Positions 18,253 to 25,857 of a stretch of DNA of 40,506 nucleotides are shown in pieces. Within the stretch, counting starts at the first letter, position 1. Each line of letters starts with the position of its first letter. Source of the stretch: Paracoccus gahaiensis. Lineage in GTDB: Bacteria; Pseudomonadota; Alphaproteobacteria; Rhodobacterales; Rhodobacteraceae. Both the position numbers and the translations under genes were made by a program. Where the stretch lies: positions 1 through 40,506 of the forward strand of contig NZ_SUNI01000025.1 of NCBI RefSeq assembly GCF_005048225.1, given 5' to 3'. The notes below the pieces were generated by a model, which did not search any database, was not told where the DNA came from, and saw only the letters and a list, made by a program, of their open reading frames with translations.

Positions 18253-18987
18253 ATGACCACCAGCATCGACCCTGCCGAGATCGCCAAGTTCGAGGCGATG
18301 GCTGCCGAATGGTGGGATCCGCGCGGCAAGTTCCGGCCCCTGCACCTGATGAACCCGCTGCGGCTGGACTATGTCGCCGACCAGATCGCCGCCGAGTTCG
18401 GGCGCGACCGCACGGGCCTGCGCCCCTTCGGCGGGCTGCGGGTGCTGGACATCGGCTGCGGCGGCGGGCTGGCCACCGAGCCGATGGCCCGGCTTGGCGC
18501 CGATGTCATGGGCGCGGATGCGACGCAGGTGAACATCTCGGTCGCCCAGGCCCATGCCGACGGCCAGGGCCTGGCCATCGACTATCGTGCCACCACCGCC
18601 GAGGCGCTGGCAGAAGCGGGCGAGCGTTTCGACGTGGTGCTGGCGCTGGAGATCGTGGAGCATGTGGCCGATCCGGCGGCTTTCATCGCCACCTGCCGCG
18701 AGCTGCTGCGCCCGGGCGGGCTGCTGATCGTGTCGACGCTGAACCGCACCGCGCGCAGCTTCGGGGCGGCGATCGTCGGGGCGGAATGGATCCTGCGCTG
18801 GCTGCCGCGCGGCACGCATGACTGGGCGCGCTTCCTGACCCCGGACGAGCTGGCGGCCAAGGCCGAGGCCGCCGGGCTGTCGGTCGCGGACCGGCGGGGC
18901 ATGGTCTTCAACCCGATCGGGTTCTCGTGGACTTTGTCGGACAGCGACCTGTCGGTGAACTACATCCTGACCGCGCGCCGGATCTGA
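18253..18987 (+). CDS. ubiG: Ubiquinone biosynthesis O-methyltransferase UbiG
   Basis: Carries out both O-methylations of the ubiquinone ring with SAM, in association with the membrane. The 244-aa protein opens with the UbiG signature ([23 protein letters not shown], then LMNPLRLDY). SAM motif I is [13 protein letters not shown] near residues 65-77, and [12 protein letters not shown] and [19 protein letters not shown] follow. AAGGA precedes the start. The gene stands alone, diverging from pip and converging on a MarR gene seven bases away. Confidence 0.96.
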   Translation: MTTSIDPAEIAKFEAMAAEWWDPRGKFRPLHLMNPLRLDYVADQIAAEFGRDRTGLRPFGGLRVLDIGCGGGLATEPMARLGADVMGADATQVNISVAQAHADGQGLAIDYRATTAEALAEAGERFDVVLALEIVEHVADPAAFIATCRELLRPGGLLIVSTLNRTARSFGAAIVGAEWILRWLPRGTHDWARFLTPDELAAKAEAAGLSVADRRGMVFNPIGFSWTLSDSDLSVNYILTARRI

Positions 18988-18994
18988 GGCGGCC

Positions 18995-19504
18995 TCAATC
19001 GGCGGGCCTGGGGGGATCGGCCTCCAGCCGCAGGCGCAATTCGCGCAGGACGGGCAGGGCACCGCGCACGCGCTCGGCGCCGATGTCGCGCACGACGCCC
19101 GCGATCAGCGGCATGAAGGCCGCGATGGCCGCATCGCGCGCCGCCCGCCCCGCCGTGCTGATCGACACGAACTTGCGCCGCGCATCGTCCCAATCGGGGC
19201 GGATATGCACATGGCCCGCCCATTCCAGCCGCGACAGGGTGTTGGTCATCGCGCCCCGGGTGATGTGGAACGCCTCGGCCAGCTGGGCCGGGGTGCGTTC
19301 CTCGTTCACATGGGCCAGCAGGTTCAGCACCGAGAAATGCGAGATCTGCATCCCCTTGGGCAGCGCCTTGCTGATCAGGTTGCGCGACAGCTGGTCGGCG
19401 ATCAGCACCTCGGCGAACAGGCTGGCGGCCAGCCGGTCGTTGGACCGGGGATCGATCACCCGGGCCTCGGTCGCCTTGTCTGGGTCGGTCGCGCGTGTCG
19501 TCAT
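18995..19504 (-). CDS. MarR-family transcriptional regulator
   Basis: A 169-aa protein with a winged helix-turn-helix near residues 48-120: KGMQISHFSVLNLL, TPAQLAEAFHITRGAMTNTLSRLEWAGHVHIRPDWDDARRKFVSIS. The DDxR wing is characteristic of MarR. These proteins usually repress nearby genes and respond to small ligands; target and ligand are unknown. The start at 19504 is preferred: the 30 upstream codons are Pro/Gly-rich and unlike the family. A 9-bp inverted repeat upstream (19561-19569 with 19606-19614) could belong to its control region. The ubiG stop lies seven bases from its stop. Confidence 0.88.
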   Translation of the reverse strand: MTTRATDPDKATEARVIDPRSNDRLAASLFAEVLIADQLSRNLISKALPKGMQISHFSVLNLLAHVNEERTPAQLAEAFHITRGAMTNTLSRLEWAGHVHIRPDWDDARRKFVSISTAGRAARDAAIAAFMPLIAGVVRDIGAERVRGALPVLRELRLRLEADPPRPAD

Positions 19505-19560
19505 GGCCTTCCAAGGCCTCAGGGGGCCGGTGTTTATCGGGGCAGGGGATGGACGAGCGT

Positions 19561-19614
19561 GCCCGTCCACCACCGGTAGGTCAAGCGAAACCATGCGGTT
19601 CGCCTTGGACGGGC
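19561..19614. repeat. Inverted repeat between grxC and the MarR gene
   Basis: Perfect 9-base arms GCCCGTCCA (19561-19569) and TGGACGGGC (19606-19614) enclose 36 nt that themselves contain an imperfect inner stem (AAGCGAA against TTCGCCT). It may be the grxC terminator or a regulatory structure for the MarR gene. Confidence 0.4.
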
Positions 19615-19626
19615 ATCGCCTGAGGG

Positions 19627-19884
19627 TCAGGCGGCACCCTTCAGCAGCGGATCCAGCCGGCCGGCCCGCTCCAGCGCGTAGAGTTCGTCGCAGCCGCCGA
19701 CATGGGTCTGGCCCACGAAGATCTGCGGGACCGAGCGCTTGCCGGCGCGCTTGGTCATCTTGTCGCGCAGCGCGGGATCGGCGCCCACGTCGATCTCGGA
19801 GTAGTCGGCGCCCTTCTGGTCCAGAAGCTGCTTGGCACGGATGCAGAAGGGGCAGGTGCGGGTGGTGTAGATCTCGATGGTCAT
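19627..19884 (-). CDS. grxC: Glutaredoxin 3
   Basis: An 85-aa thiol-disulfide oxidoreductase of the cytoplasm, reduced by glutathione. The dithiol active site TCPFC lies at residues 10-14, the cis-Pro in RSVPQIFV and the glutathione-binding GGCDEL near 63-68. The length is that of GrxC. AAAGGA precedes the ATG. comF lies 29 nt upstream on the same strand, a common alphaproteobacterial arrangement, so they are probably one unit. Confidence 0.95.
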   Translation of the reverse strand: MTIEIYTTRTCPFCIRAKQLLDQKGADYSEIDVGADPALRDKMTKRAGKRSVPQIFVGQTHVGGCDELYALERAGRLDPLLKGAA

Positions 19885-19913
19885 GGCGGTCCTTTCTGAG
19901 GGCTGGCCCCTAT

Positions 19914-20648
19914 CTAGGGATCCTTGACCGCGCGTGCCAGCACCGCGACCGAAACGGGGCCCGCCCCCGCCGCCAGCAGCGCCAGCGCCGCCGCATGGAT
20001 CGTCGCCCCCGAGGCCATCACGTCGTCGACCAGCAGGACCGGCCGCCCGGCCAGACCCTCGGCGCGGCGCGGGTGCACGGCCAGCGCCCCCTGCTGATTG
20101 GCGAAGCGGTCGGCGACGCTGCGATGATCCTGCGCGCGGGTGGGACGCAGGCGGATCAGCAGGTCGGCCCGATGCTCCAGCCCCAGCTGCCGCGCGACCC
20201 GGCCCGAGATCTGCGCGGCCTGATTGTACTTGCGCCGCGCCAGCCGGTGCAGATGCAGCGGCACCGGCGCCACGATCATGCCGGGCTGCACCAGAGGCGC
20301 CGCCGCGCGCGCCAGCCAGCCCGCCAGCGGCGGCGCCAGATCCAGCCGGTCGCCATGCTTCAGCGCCAGGATCAGCCGCCGCGCCGTGCCCGCATAGACC
20401 AGCGCCGCCCGCCCGCGCGACCAGGGCCGCACGGCAGACAGGCAGTCGTCGCAGACCAGCACCTGTCCCGCGCCGGTCCCGTCATCGGGCAGGGGCACCC
20501 CGCAGCAATCGCAGCAGGCGCCGGTGATGAAGGCGGCCTCGGACCAGCAGGCGGCGCACAGATGGACGGCCCCCGCGCCCCCGTCCGCGACCCCCGCCCC
20601 GCAGGCCAGGCATTGGGGCGGATAGAGCAGCATCAGCGCCGCTTTCAT
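19914..20648 (-). CDS. ComF-family protein (phosphoribosyltransferase-like)
   Basis: A 244-aa protein with an N-terminal zinc-finger-like set of CxxC pairs (CLACG, CAAC, CDCC, CDDC) and a C-terminal type I phosphoribosyltransferase domain with the PRPP loop VLLVDDVMASGAT. Relatives are needed for DNA uptake in competent bacteria; many species that are not known to be competent also have one. The start at 20648 follows a G-run; an ATG at 20663 is the alternative. It diverges from the methyltransferase-like gene, with only about 30 nt between starts, and grxC follows. Confidence 0.85.
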   Translation of the reverse strand: MKAALMLLYPPQCLACGAGVADGGAGAVHLCAACWSEAAFITGACCDCCGVPLPDDGTGAGQVLVCDDCLSAVRPWSRGRAALVYAGTARRLILALKHGDRLDLAPPLAGWLARAAAPLVQPGMIVAPVPLHLHRLARRKYNQAAQISGRVARQLGLEHRADLLIRLRPTRAQDHRSVADRFANQQGALAVHPRRAEGLAGRPVLLVDDVMASGATIHAAALALLAAGAGPVSVAVLARAVKDP

Positions 20649-20679
20649 CGCCCCCGAAAGCATCCTATGTTGCATGCCC

Positions 20680-21513
20680 ATGACCGACCCCGCATCCCCC
20701 AGACCCGCCCTGACCGACCGCGCCGCCCTGCTGCGCCAGCGCGACCGCGCGCGGCGCCTTGGGCCGGTCGATCTGTTCCACCGCATCGCCGCCGACGAGA
20801 TCCAGGATAGGCTGCGCGAGGTTAACAGGACGTTTACCGATCCCGCGCTGGTGACGGGATTTCCCGAATTCTGGGGCGACCGCTTCCCGGGCGCCCAGGT
20901 GGTGGCCGACGATCCGGTGCTGGACCTGGCACCGGGGGCGCATGATCTGGTCATCCACGCCCTGTCGCTGCACTGGGCCGACGACCCGGTGGGCCAGATC
21001 GTGCAATGCCGCCGGGCGCTGCGCGAGGACGGGCTGTTCATCGGCGTGGCCTTCGGCAACCAGACCCTGACGGAACTGCGCGCCGCCCTGGCGCAAGCCG
21101 AGTCCCTGCTGACCGGCGGCCTGTCGCCCCGCGTCCTGCCGATGGGCGAGATCCGCGATCTGGGCGGGCTGCTGCACCGGTCCGGGCTGGCCCTGCCGGT
21201 GGCAGATGTCCTGCCTCAGCGCGCCAGCTATCGCGACCTGTTCCACCTGGCCCGCGACCTGCGCGCCATGGGCGAGGGCAATGCGATGGCCGCCCGGCGC
21301 CGCACGCCCACGCGCCGCGCGGTGCTGGACCTAGCCGCCACGCAGATGGCCCGCCACAGCCCCGACCGCGACGATCCGTCCCGTGTCGCCGTCACATTCG
21401 ATCTGGTCTTTCTGACGGGCTGGGCGCCCTCGGACAGCCAGCCCAAGCCCCTGCGCCCGGGCTCGGCCCAGACCTCTCTGGCCGATGCCTTGGCCAAACT
21501 CAGGAAACCATGA
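20680..21513 (+). CDS. Methyltransferase-like protein (NDUFAF5/BioC-related), degenerate SAM loop
   Basis: A 277-aa protein. The arrangement LFHRIAADEIQDRLREVNRTF, then DLVIHALSLHWADDPVGQIVQCRRALREDGLFIGVAFG is that of the SAM-dependent methyltransferases related to NDUFAF5 and BioC. However, where motif I (DxGxGxG) should lie, between about residues 48 and 65, the sequence is TDPALVTGFPEFWGDRFPG, with no glycine loop. Catalysis with SAM is therefore doubtful. NDUFAF5 acts in complex I assembly as a hydroxylase despite its methyltransferase fold, so a non-methylating role is conceivable. ATG at 20674 is an alternative start. Its stop overlaps hemH. Confidence 0.72.
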   Translation: MTDPASPRPALTDRAALLRQRDRARRLGPVDLFHRIAADEIQDRLREVNRTFTDPALVTGFPEFWGDRFPGAQVVADDPVLDLAPGAHDLVIHALSLHWADDPVGQIVQCRRALREDGLFIGVAFGNQTLTELRAALAQAESLLTGGLSPRVLPMGEIRDLGGLLHRSGLALPVADVLPQRASYRDLFHLARDLRAMGEGNAMAARRRTPTRRAVLDLAATQMARHSPDRDDPSRVAVTFDLVFLTGWAPSDSQPKPLRPGSAQTSLADALAKLRKP

Positions 21514-22553
21514 TGCGACCCACCCATGCGCCCGCCGACCACCCCTCGGTCAAGCCTGCCAAGACCGGCATCCTGATCGCCAATCTGGGCACGCCCGACG
21601 GTTATGACTATTGGTCGATGCGCCGCTATCTGAACGAGTTCCTGTCCGACAAGCGCGTGGTCGATCTGTCGAAATGGATCTGGCAGCCGCTGTTGCAGGG
21701 GGTGATCCTGACGCGGCGGCCGTTCAGCTCGGGCAAGAACTACAAGCTGATCTGGAACCACGAGGAAAACGAAAGCCCGCTGCTGACCATCACCAAGTCC
21801 CAGACCCGCGCGCTGGCCGCACTGGCCGAGGAGGAATGGGGCGATCAGGTCATGGTCGATTTCTGCATGCGCTATGGCAACCCCTCGACCAAGGACGTGC
21901 TGGAGCGCATGGTCGAGGCGGGCTGCCGGCGCATCGTGTTCCTGCCGCTCTATCCGCAATATGCGGGGCCGACCTCGGCCACGGCCAACGACCAGCTGTT
22001 CCGTGGGCTGATGGAGCAGACCTGGCAGCCTGCCGTGCGCACCGTCGAGCCCTATGTCAGCCGCCCCGATTACATCAAGGCGCTGGCCGACAGCGTGCGC
22101 CGCGCGCTGGACGGCAAGGTGCCCAAGAAGCTGGTCGCCAGCTATCACGGCATGCCGAAGCGCTATCTGATGCAGGGCGATCCCTATCATTGCCAGTGCC
22201 AGAAGACCTCGCGCCTGCTGCGCGAGGAACTGGGCTGGCCCGAGGGGATCATCGACACGACCTTCCAGTCGGTCTTCGGGCGCGAGGAATGGCTGAAGCC
22301 CTACACGGTCGAGCATGTGGCCGAGCTGGCCAAGCAGGGGCATACGGACATCGCGGTGATTTCTCCCGCCTTCTCGTCGGATTGCATCGAGACGCTGGAA
22401 GAGATCAACGGCGAGATCGCGGAGGCCTTCGAGGAGGCCGGGGGGCACCACTTCCAGTACATCCCCTGCCTGAACGACGACCCGGCACATATCCGGGTCA
22501 TGCTGGAGGTGATCCGCGACAATATCGGCGGATGGGTCGAGCCGCGCAGCTAA
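21510..22553 (+). CDS. hemH: Ferrochelatase
   Basis: Inserts iron into protoporphyrin to make heme. The 347-aa protein has GILIANLGTPDG, the FLPLYPQYAGPTSATANDQL region, the catalytic His in ASYHGMPKRY and the acidic cluster ISPAFSSDCIETLEEI. AGGAA lies five bases before ATG 21510, which overlaps the stop of the upstream gene (ATGATG, so 21513 is equally possible). Co-translation with a methyltransferase-like gene is notable. A GC-rich hairpin follows the stop. Confidence 0.96.
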   Translation: MMRPTHAPADHPSVKPAKTGILIANLGTPDGYDYWSMRRYLNEFLSDKRVVDLSKWIWQPLLQGVILTRRPFSSGKNYKLIWNHEENESPLLTITKSQTRALAALAEEEWGDQVMVDFCMRYGNPSTKDVLERMVEAGCRRIVFLPLYPQYAGPTSATANDQLFRGLMEQTWQPAVRTVEPYVSRPDYIKALADSVRRALDGKVPKKLVASYHGMPKRYLMQGDPYHCQCQKTSRLLREELGWPEGIIDTTFQSVFGREEWLKPYTVEHVAELAKQGHTDIAVISPAFSSDCIETLEEINGEIAEAFEEAGGHHFQYIPCLNDDPAHIRVMLEVIRDNIGGWVEPRS

Positions 22554-22559
22554 GCGAAA

Positions 22560-22577
22560 GGGGCCCCGCGGGGCCCC
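22560..22577 (-). terminator. Palindromic terminator between hemH and an L,D-transpeptidase gene
   Basis: GGGGCCCC (22560-22567) and GGGGCCCC (22570-22577) are self-complementary and form a compact hairpin between the two convergent stops. The minus strand continues CTTTC, so it best fits termination of the transpeptidase gene; hemH may share it. Confidence 0.65.
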
Positions 22578-22580
22578 GTC

Positions 22581-23183
22581 CTACATCACCAGAACCTGCG
22601 TGCCGACCTTGGTCATCGCGAACAGTTCGGCGATATGCTCGTTATAGAGGCCGATGCAGCCGTTCGACGACTTGCGGCCGATCTTGCGCGTGTCATGCGT
22701 GCCGTGGATGCGGTAATACTGCCAGGTCAGCCACAGCGCATGGGTGCCCATCGGATTGTCCGGCCCCGGCGGCACGAATTCCGGCCATTCGGGATTGCGC
22801 TCGCGCATCGCCGGCGTCGGCGCCCAGGAGGGGCCGTCGACCTTCTTGATGATCTCGGTCCGGCCGGTGCGGACCAGATCGTCGCTGACCGGGATCGAGC
22901 TGGGATAGACCCGGTAGGTCGCCTCGTCCTCGGACCAGTAATGGACCGCGCGCGAGGTCAGGTCGCACAGGATCGCGCCATTGGTCAGGTTCTGGAAATG
23001 CGGGCGCCAGTCCTGGCCGCGAAAGCTGGAGATGTTGTGCTGCGGCGCCGGTCCGGTGGCGACCGGTGCGCCCGTGGCGGGATCGATCTGCTGCGCCCAT
23101 GCGGGCAGCGCCAGACCTGCAGCCCCGAGGGCTGCGGCAGAGCCCAGAAAGGCCCTTCGATTGACGGAAAACGACGTGCTCAT
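22581..23183 (-). CDS. Exported L,D-transpeptidase (YkuD domain)
   Basis: A 200-aa envelope protein. The N terminus NRRAFLGSAAALGAAGLALPAWAQ is a Tat-like signal with cleavage likely after AWA. The YkuD domain near residues 70-200 ends in the catalytic segment IHGT, then IGRKSSNGCIGLYNEHI, with the active-site Cys after Asn-Gly. Such enzymes form 3-3 peptidoglycan cross-links or attach lipoproteins to the wall. It sits with a CAP-domain lipoprotein and a second L,D-transpeptidase. The ATG at 23183 is the only sensible start before the signal. Confidence 0.9.
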   Translation of the reverse strand: MSTSFSVNRRAFLGSAAALGAAGLALPAWAQQIDPATGAPVATGPAPQHNISSFRGQDWRPHFQNLTNGAILCDLTSRAVHYWSEDEATYRVYPSSIPVSDDLVRTGRTEIIKKVDGPSWAPTPAMRERNPEWPEFVPPGPDNPMGTHALWLTWQYYRIHGTHDTRKIGRKSSNGCIGLYNEHIAELFAMTKVGTQVLVM

Positions 23184-23362
23184 CCACTCATGTCCTTCGT
23201 TCGGATCACCGCTCTTGAGGGCGGGCTTGGGGGTTCTGGCGGTCGGGACGATTCCGGTCCCGCGATGCCCCCGAATATAGCGTTCGGGCCGATCCGCAGC
23301 AAATCAATCCGGCGTTTTGTCCAAGGCCGGCCACGACCTGCCCCGATCACGCCAAGTTGCGT

Positions 23363-23391
23363 TTGAACCTGTGCGGCTCCTTGGGTAGGAC
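23363..23391 (+). promoter_or_regulatory. Candidate promoter of the CAP-domain lipoprotein gene
   Basis: TTGAAC (23363-23368), 17 nt, TAGGAC (23386-23391). The transcript would begin near 23398, about 26 nt before the ATG. Confidence 0.45.
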
Positions 23392-23423
23392 AGGGGCAGC
23401 CGCGCGAGGGGATCCGACGGAAC

Positions 23424-23939
23424 ATGAAGAAAATCAAGGCACTTGTCATTCTGTCCATGCTGGCTCTGACGGCCTGCGGACCGCGCAACCTGTCGCAGCC
23501 TCCGCTGGTCGCACCGGTCGATCCCGCCATTGCCGCCGCGCCTGCGGTCAACGACGATGCGGCGATTGCCGGGCGCGTGTTGCAGCAGATCAACACCCTG
23601 CGCGCAAATATCGCGCTGGCTCCGCTGCAGCCCAGCCCGCAGCTGGACGCGGCGGCGCTGGCCCATTCGCGCGACATGTCGGCGCAGAACCGGGCCTGGC
23701 ACTGGGGCTCGGACGGATCCTCGCCCTTGGACCGCGCGCAGCGGCAGGGCCATACGGGGCGGTTGATCGGCGAGAACATTTCCGAGACCTACGAGGACGA
23801 GATCGAGACCCTGTCCGCCTGGATGAGCACCCGCGACACCCGCGACGTCATCATGGACCCGACCGCGACCCAGCTGGGCTTCGCCTGGTTCCGCGAGCCC
23901 TCGGGCAAGGTCTGGTGGACGCTGCTGACCGCCGCCTGA
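23424..23939 (+). CDS. CAP-domain lipoprotein
   Basis: A 171-aa predicted lipoprotein: MKKIKALVILSMLALTAC gives a lipobox with Cys18. Residues about 50-170 form a CAP (SCP/PR-1) domain: HSRDMSAQNRAWHWGS, IGENISETY and LGFAWF. Bacterial CAP proteins lie in the envelope and their activity is mostly unknown. It stands between two L,D-transpeptidase genes, which suggests a wall-associated role (inference). It ends before a very strong hairpin shared with the convergent gene. Confidence 0.82.
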   Translation: MKKIKALVILSMLALTACGPRNLSQPPLVAPVDPAIAAAPAVNDDAAIAGRVLQQINTLRANIALAPLQPSPQLDAAALAHSRDMSAQNRAWHWGSDGSSPLDRAQRQGHTGRLIGENISETYEDEIETLSAWMSTRDTRDVIMDPTATQLGFAWFREPSGKVWWTLLTAA

Positions 23940-23965
23940 GGCGAGGGTGCCACACGACCTGTGGG

Positions 23966-24023
23966 GCGTCTGGCATGAAGAAAGGCCCCGGACGGTTCCG
24001 GGGCCTTTCTTCATGCCAGACGC
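23966..24023. terminator. 27-bp perfect-stem bidirectional terminator
   Basis: Arms 23966-23992 and 23997-24023 are complementary at all 27 positions around the loop CGGT. Both strands carry an internal CCTTTCTT run after the GC core. It lies between the convergent CAP and L,D-transpeptidase genes and can end both transcripts. Confidence 0.85.
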
Positions 24024-24038
24024 GGTGGAGAGGCGCCG

Positions 24039-24566
24039 TCAGGGATAGATGACGATGGGGGTGCCGGGCATCAGCATGGCGTAGATCTCTTCGATCTCTT
24101 CGTCCGTGACGGCGATGCAGCCGGCGGTCCAGTCGCGCTGCTGCGGGAAAAGGGTGTTGCCCTGCGGCCCGCGCCCGTGGATGAAGATGTCGCCGCCCGG
24201 ATCGCGGCCATAGGCTTCGGCGAAGGCGCGGTCATTGGGATTTGGATAGGAGATGCCGACCGACAGGTGGAACGCGCTGCGCGGGTTGAACCGGTCGATG
24301 AAATAGACCCCTTCGGGCGTCTTGCCGTCGCCCGAGAACTGCTTGTGCCCGGCGGGCTGGTTGCCCAGGCTGACATCGTAGGATTTCAGCACCGTGCTGC
24401 CATTCAGCAGATGCATCCGCCGCTGTCCCTTGTTGATCGAGACCTGCGTGACCGGCGGCCCCGCATAGCGGTTAAAGGCAGGGGTCTGTTTGGGGGGCGG
24501 GCTGCCACAGGCGGCCAGCAAGGCCAGCGTCGAAATGGCGAAAGTCCTGCGGCTCAGTCTGCTCAT
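24039..24566 (-). CDS. L,D-transpeptidase lipoprotein (YkuD domain)
   Basis: A 175-aa protein. SRRTFAISTLALLAAC combines a twin-Arg-like start with a lipobox at Cys20. The YkuD domain spans about 40-175 and ends DIFIHGRG, then DWTAGCIAVTDEEIEEIY, with His and catalytic Cys present. It probably acts on peptidoglycan from the inner leaflet of the outer membrane or the outer face of the inner membrane. ATG 24566 follows GAGG; an in-frame GTG directly before is less likely. It follows the five-gene hslO run by 64 nt and may be part of it or have its own promoter. Confidence 0.88.
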   Translation of the reverse strand: MSRLSRRTFAISTLALLAACGSPPPKQTPAFNRYAGPPVTQVSINKGQRRMHLLNGSTVLKSYDVSLGNQPAGHKQFSGDGKTPEGVYFIDRFNPRSAFHLSVGISYPNPNDRAFAEAYGRDPGGDIFIHGRGPQGNTLFPQQRDWTAGCIAVTDEEIEEIYAMLMPGTPIVIYP

Positions 24567-24630
24567 CACTGCCTCTGACGTGTTTTTGGTTTTTTGTGAT
24601 CCTTCGATATCATGACTAGCACGCCACTGC

Positions 24631-25857
24631 CTAGCGGACGGTTAAGGCCGCGACGATTTCGACATGCGGCGAAAAGCGGAACTGATCGACAACCCACAAC
24701 CTGTGGATGTGGTATCCCGCATCGGCCAATATCCGCGCATCTTTGGCAAAATTCACGGGATCGCAGGCAACCTGGGCGATGACCGGCACGCGCGCGGCGG
24801 CGATCTGGGCCATCTGGGCCGCCGCTCCGGCGCGCGGCGGGTCAATCACGATCGCGTCAAATCGATCCAGTTCATCGGCCATCAGGGGGCGGCGTGCCAG
24901 GTCGCGGACCTCGGTCGTGACCCGGTTCAGCCCCGCCGCGGCCCGCCAGCCCGAATCAAGCGCGGCCAGCGGCGCGGCCAGCCCCTCGACCGCATGGACC
25001 TGCGCGTGGCGCGCCAAGGGCAGGGTGAAGGTGCCGCAGCCCGCGAACAGATCCGCGATGCGCGTGGCCCCCGCGACGCTGTCGCGGATGGCGGCCAGCA
25101 GCGCGGCCTCGCCCTCGGCGGTGGCCTGCAGGAAGGCGCCGGGGGGCGGGACGACCTGCGCGGGGCCCATGGGCAGGGCGGGGGCGCGGCGGGTGATCGC
25201 CTGGCCGTCCCAGTCCAGCCGCGCCAGATCGCCCTCGTCGGCCAGCGCCGCCAGCGCCTGGAACAGCGCCGGATCCATCGGCTTGCCGCCGCGCAGGGCG
25301 ATGTCCAGCCCGGCGGGGCCGTGGATGACCGTCATCGTCACCTCGGCCGCGCGCGAGGCGCCCGCCGTCACGATCCGGCGCAGCAGCGGCAGGGCGGCGG
25401 TGATCTGGGGGCGCATGACATGGCATTCGGCCAGATCGACGATCACCTCCGAGGCGCGGGCATGGAAGCCCACCGTCGCGCCCTTTTTCGTGCGCCGCCC
25501 CGACAGCACCGCCCGCCGCCGCGACATCAGCGGCGAGACGTGGATCTGCGCCGGGGGCGCGGCGATCCCCTGCGCGTCCAGCGCGGTCTGAACCACCTGC
25601 CGTTTCCAGTCGGACGTGAACGCGTCCGAGGCATGCATCAGCGAACAGCCCCCGCAGGCGCGGTAATGGCCGCAGATCGGGCGCACCCGGTCGGGCGAGT
25701 GGGTCATGATGCGGGGCGCGGCGATGCGGCCGTCGACTGCCTCGCCCTCGATCCGCTCGCCGGGCAGGGTCAGGGCGGCCAGCGCGCGGGCGCCCTCCGC
25801 GCCCACCGCCACGCCATCGCCCTTGCGACCGAGGCGCTCGACCGTCCACAGGCTCAT
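24631..25857 (-). CDS. RlmD/TrmA-type RNA 5-methyluridine methyltransferase
   Basis: A 408-aa SAM-dependent RNA methyltransferase. It has a TRAM-like N terminus, a 4Fe-4S cysteine set (Cys62, Cys68, Cys71, Cys145), SAM motif DLFAGCGTFTLPLA near 270 and the catalytic segment QVACDPVNFAKDA with Cys365. It methylates uridine in rRNA (RlmC/RlmD) or tRNA (TrmA); the iron-sulfur cluster favours an rRNA enzyme. The ATG overlaps the stop of the ABC exporter as ATGA, making it the last of five overlapping genes. Confidence 0.88.
   Translation of the reverse strand: MSLWTVERLGRKGDGVAVGAEGARALAALTLPGERIEGEAVDGRIAAPRIMTHSPDRVRPICGHYRACGGCSLMHASDAFTSDWKRQVVQTALDAQGIAAPPAQIHVSPLMSRRRAVLSGRRTKKGATVGFHARASEVIVDLAECHVMRPQITAALPLLRRIVTAGASRAAEVTMTVIHGPAGLDIALRGGKPMDPALFQALAALADEGDLARLDWDGQAITRRAPALPMGPAQVVPPPGAFLQATAEGEAALLAAIRDSVAGATRIADLFAGCGTFTLPLARHAQVHAVEGLAAPLAALDSGWRAAAGLNRVTTEVRDLARRPLMADELDRFDAIVIDPPRAGAAAQMAQIAAARVPVIAQVACDPVNFAKDARILADAGYHIHRLWVVDQFRFSPHVEIVAALTVR

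Noticed and set aside
20822..20836. TTAA-N7-TTTA resembling a CtrA site
   Set aside because: It lies inside the coding region of the methyltransferase-like gene, about 140 nt past its start, and is likely chance.
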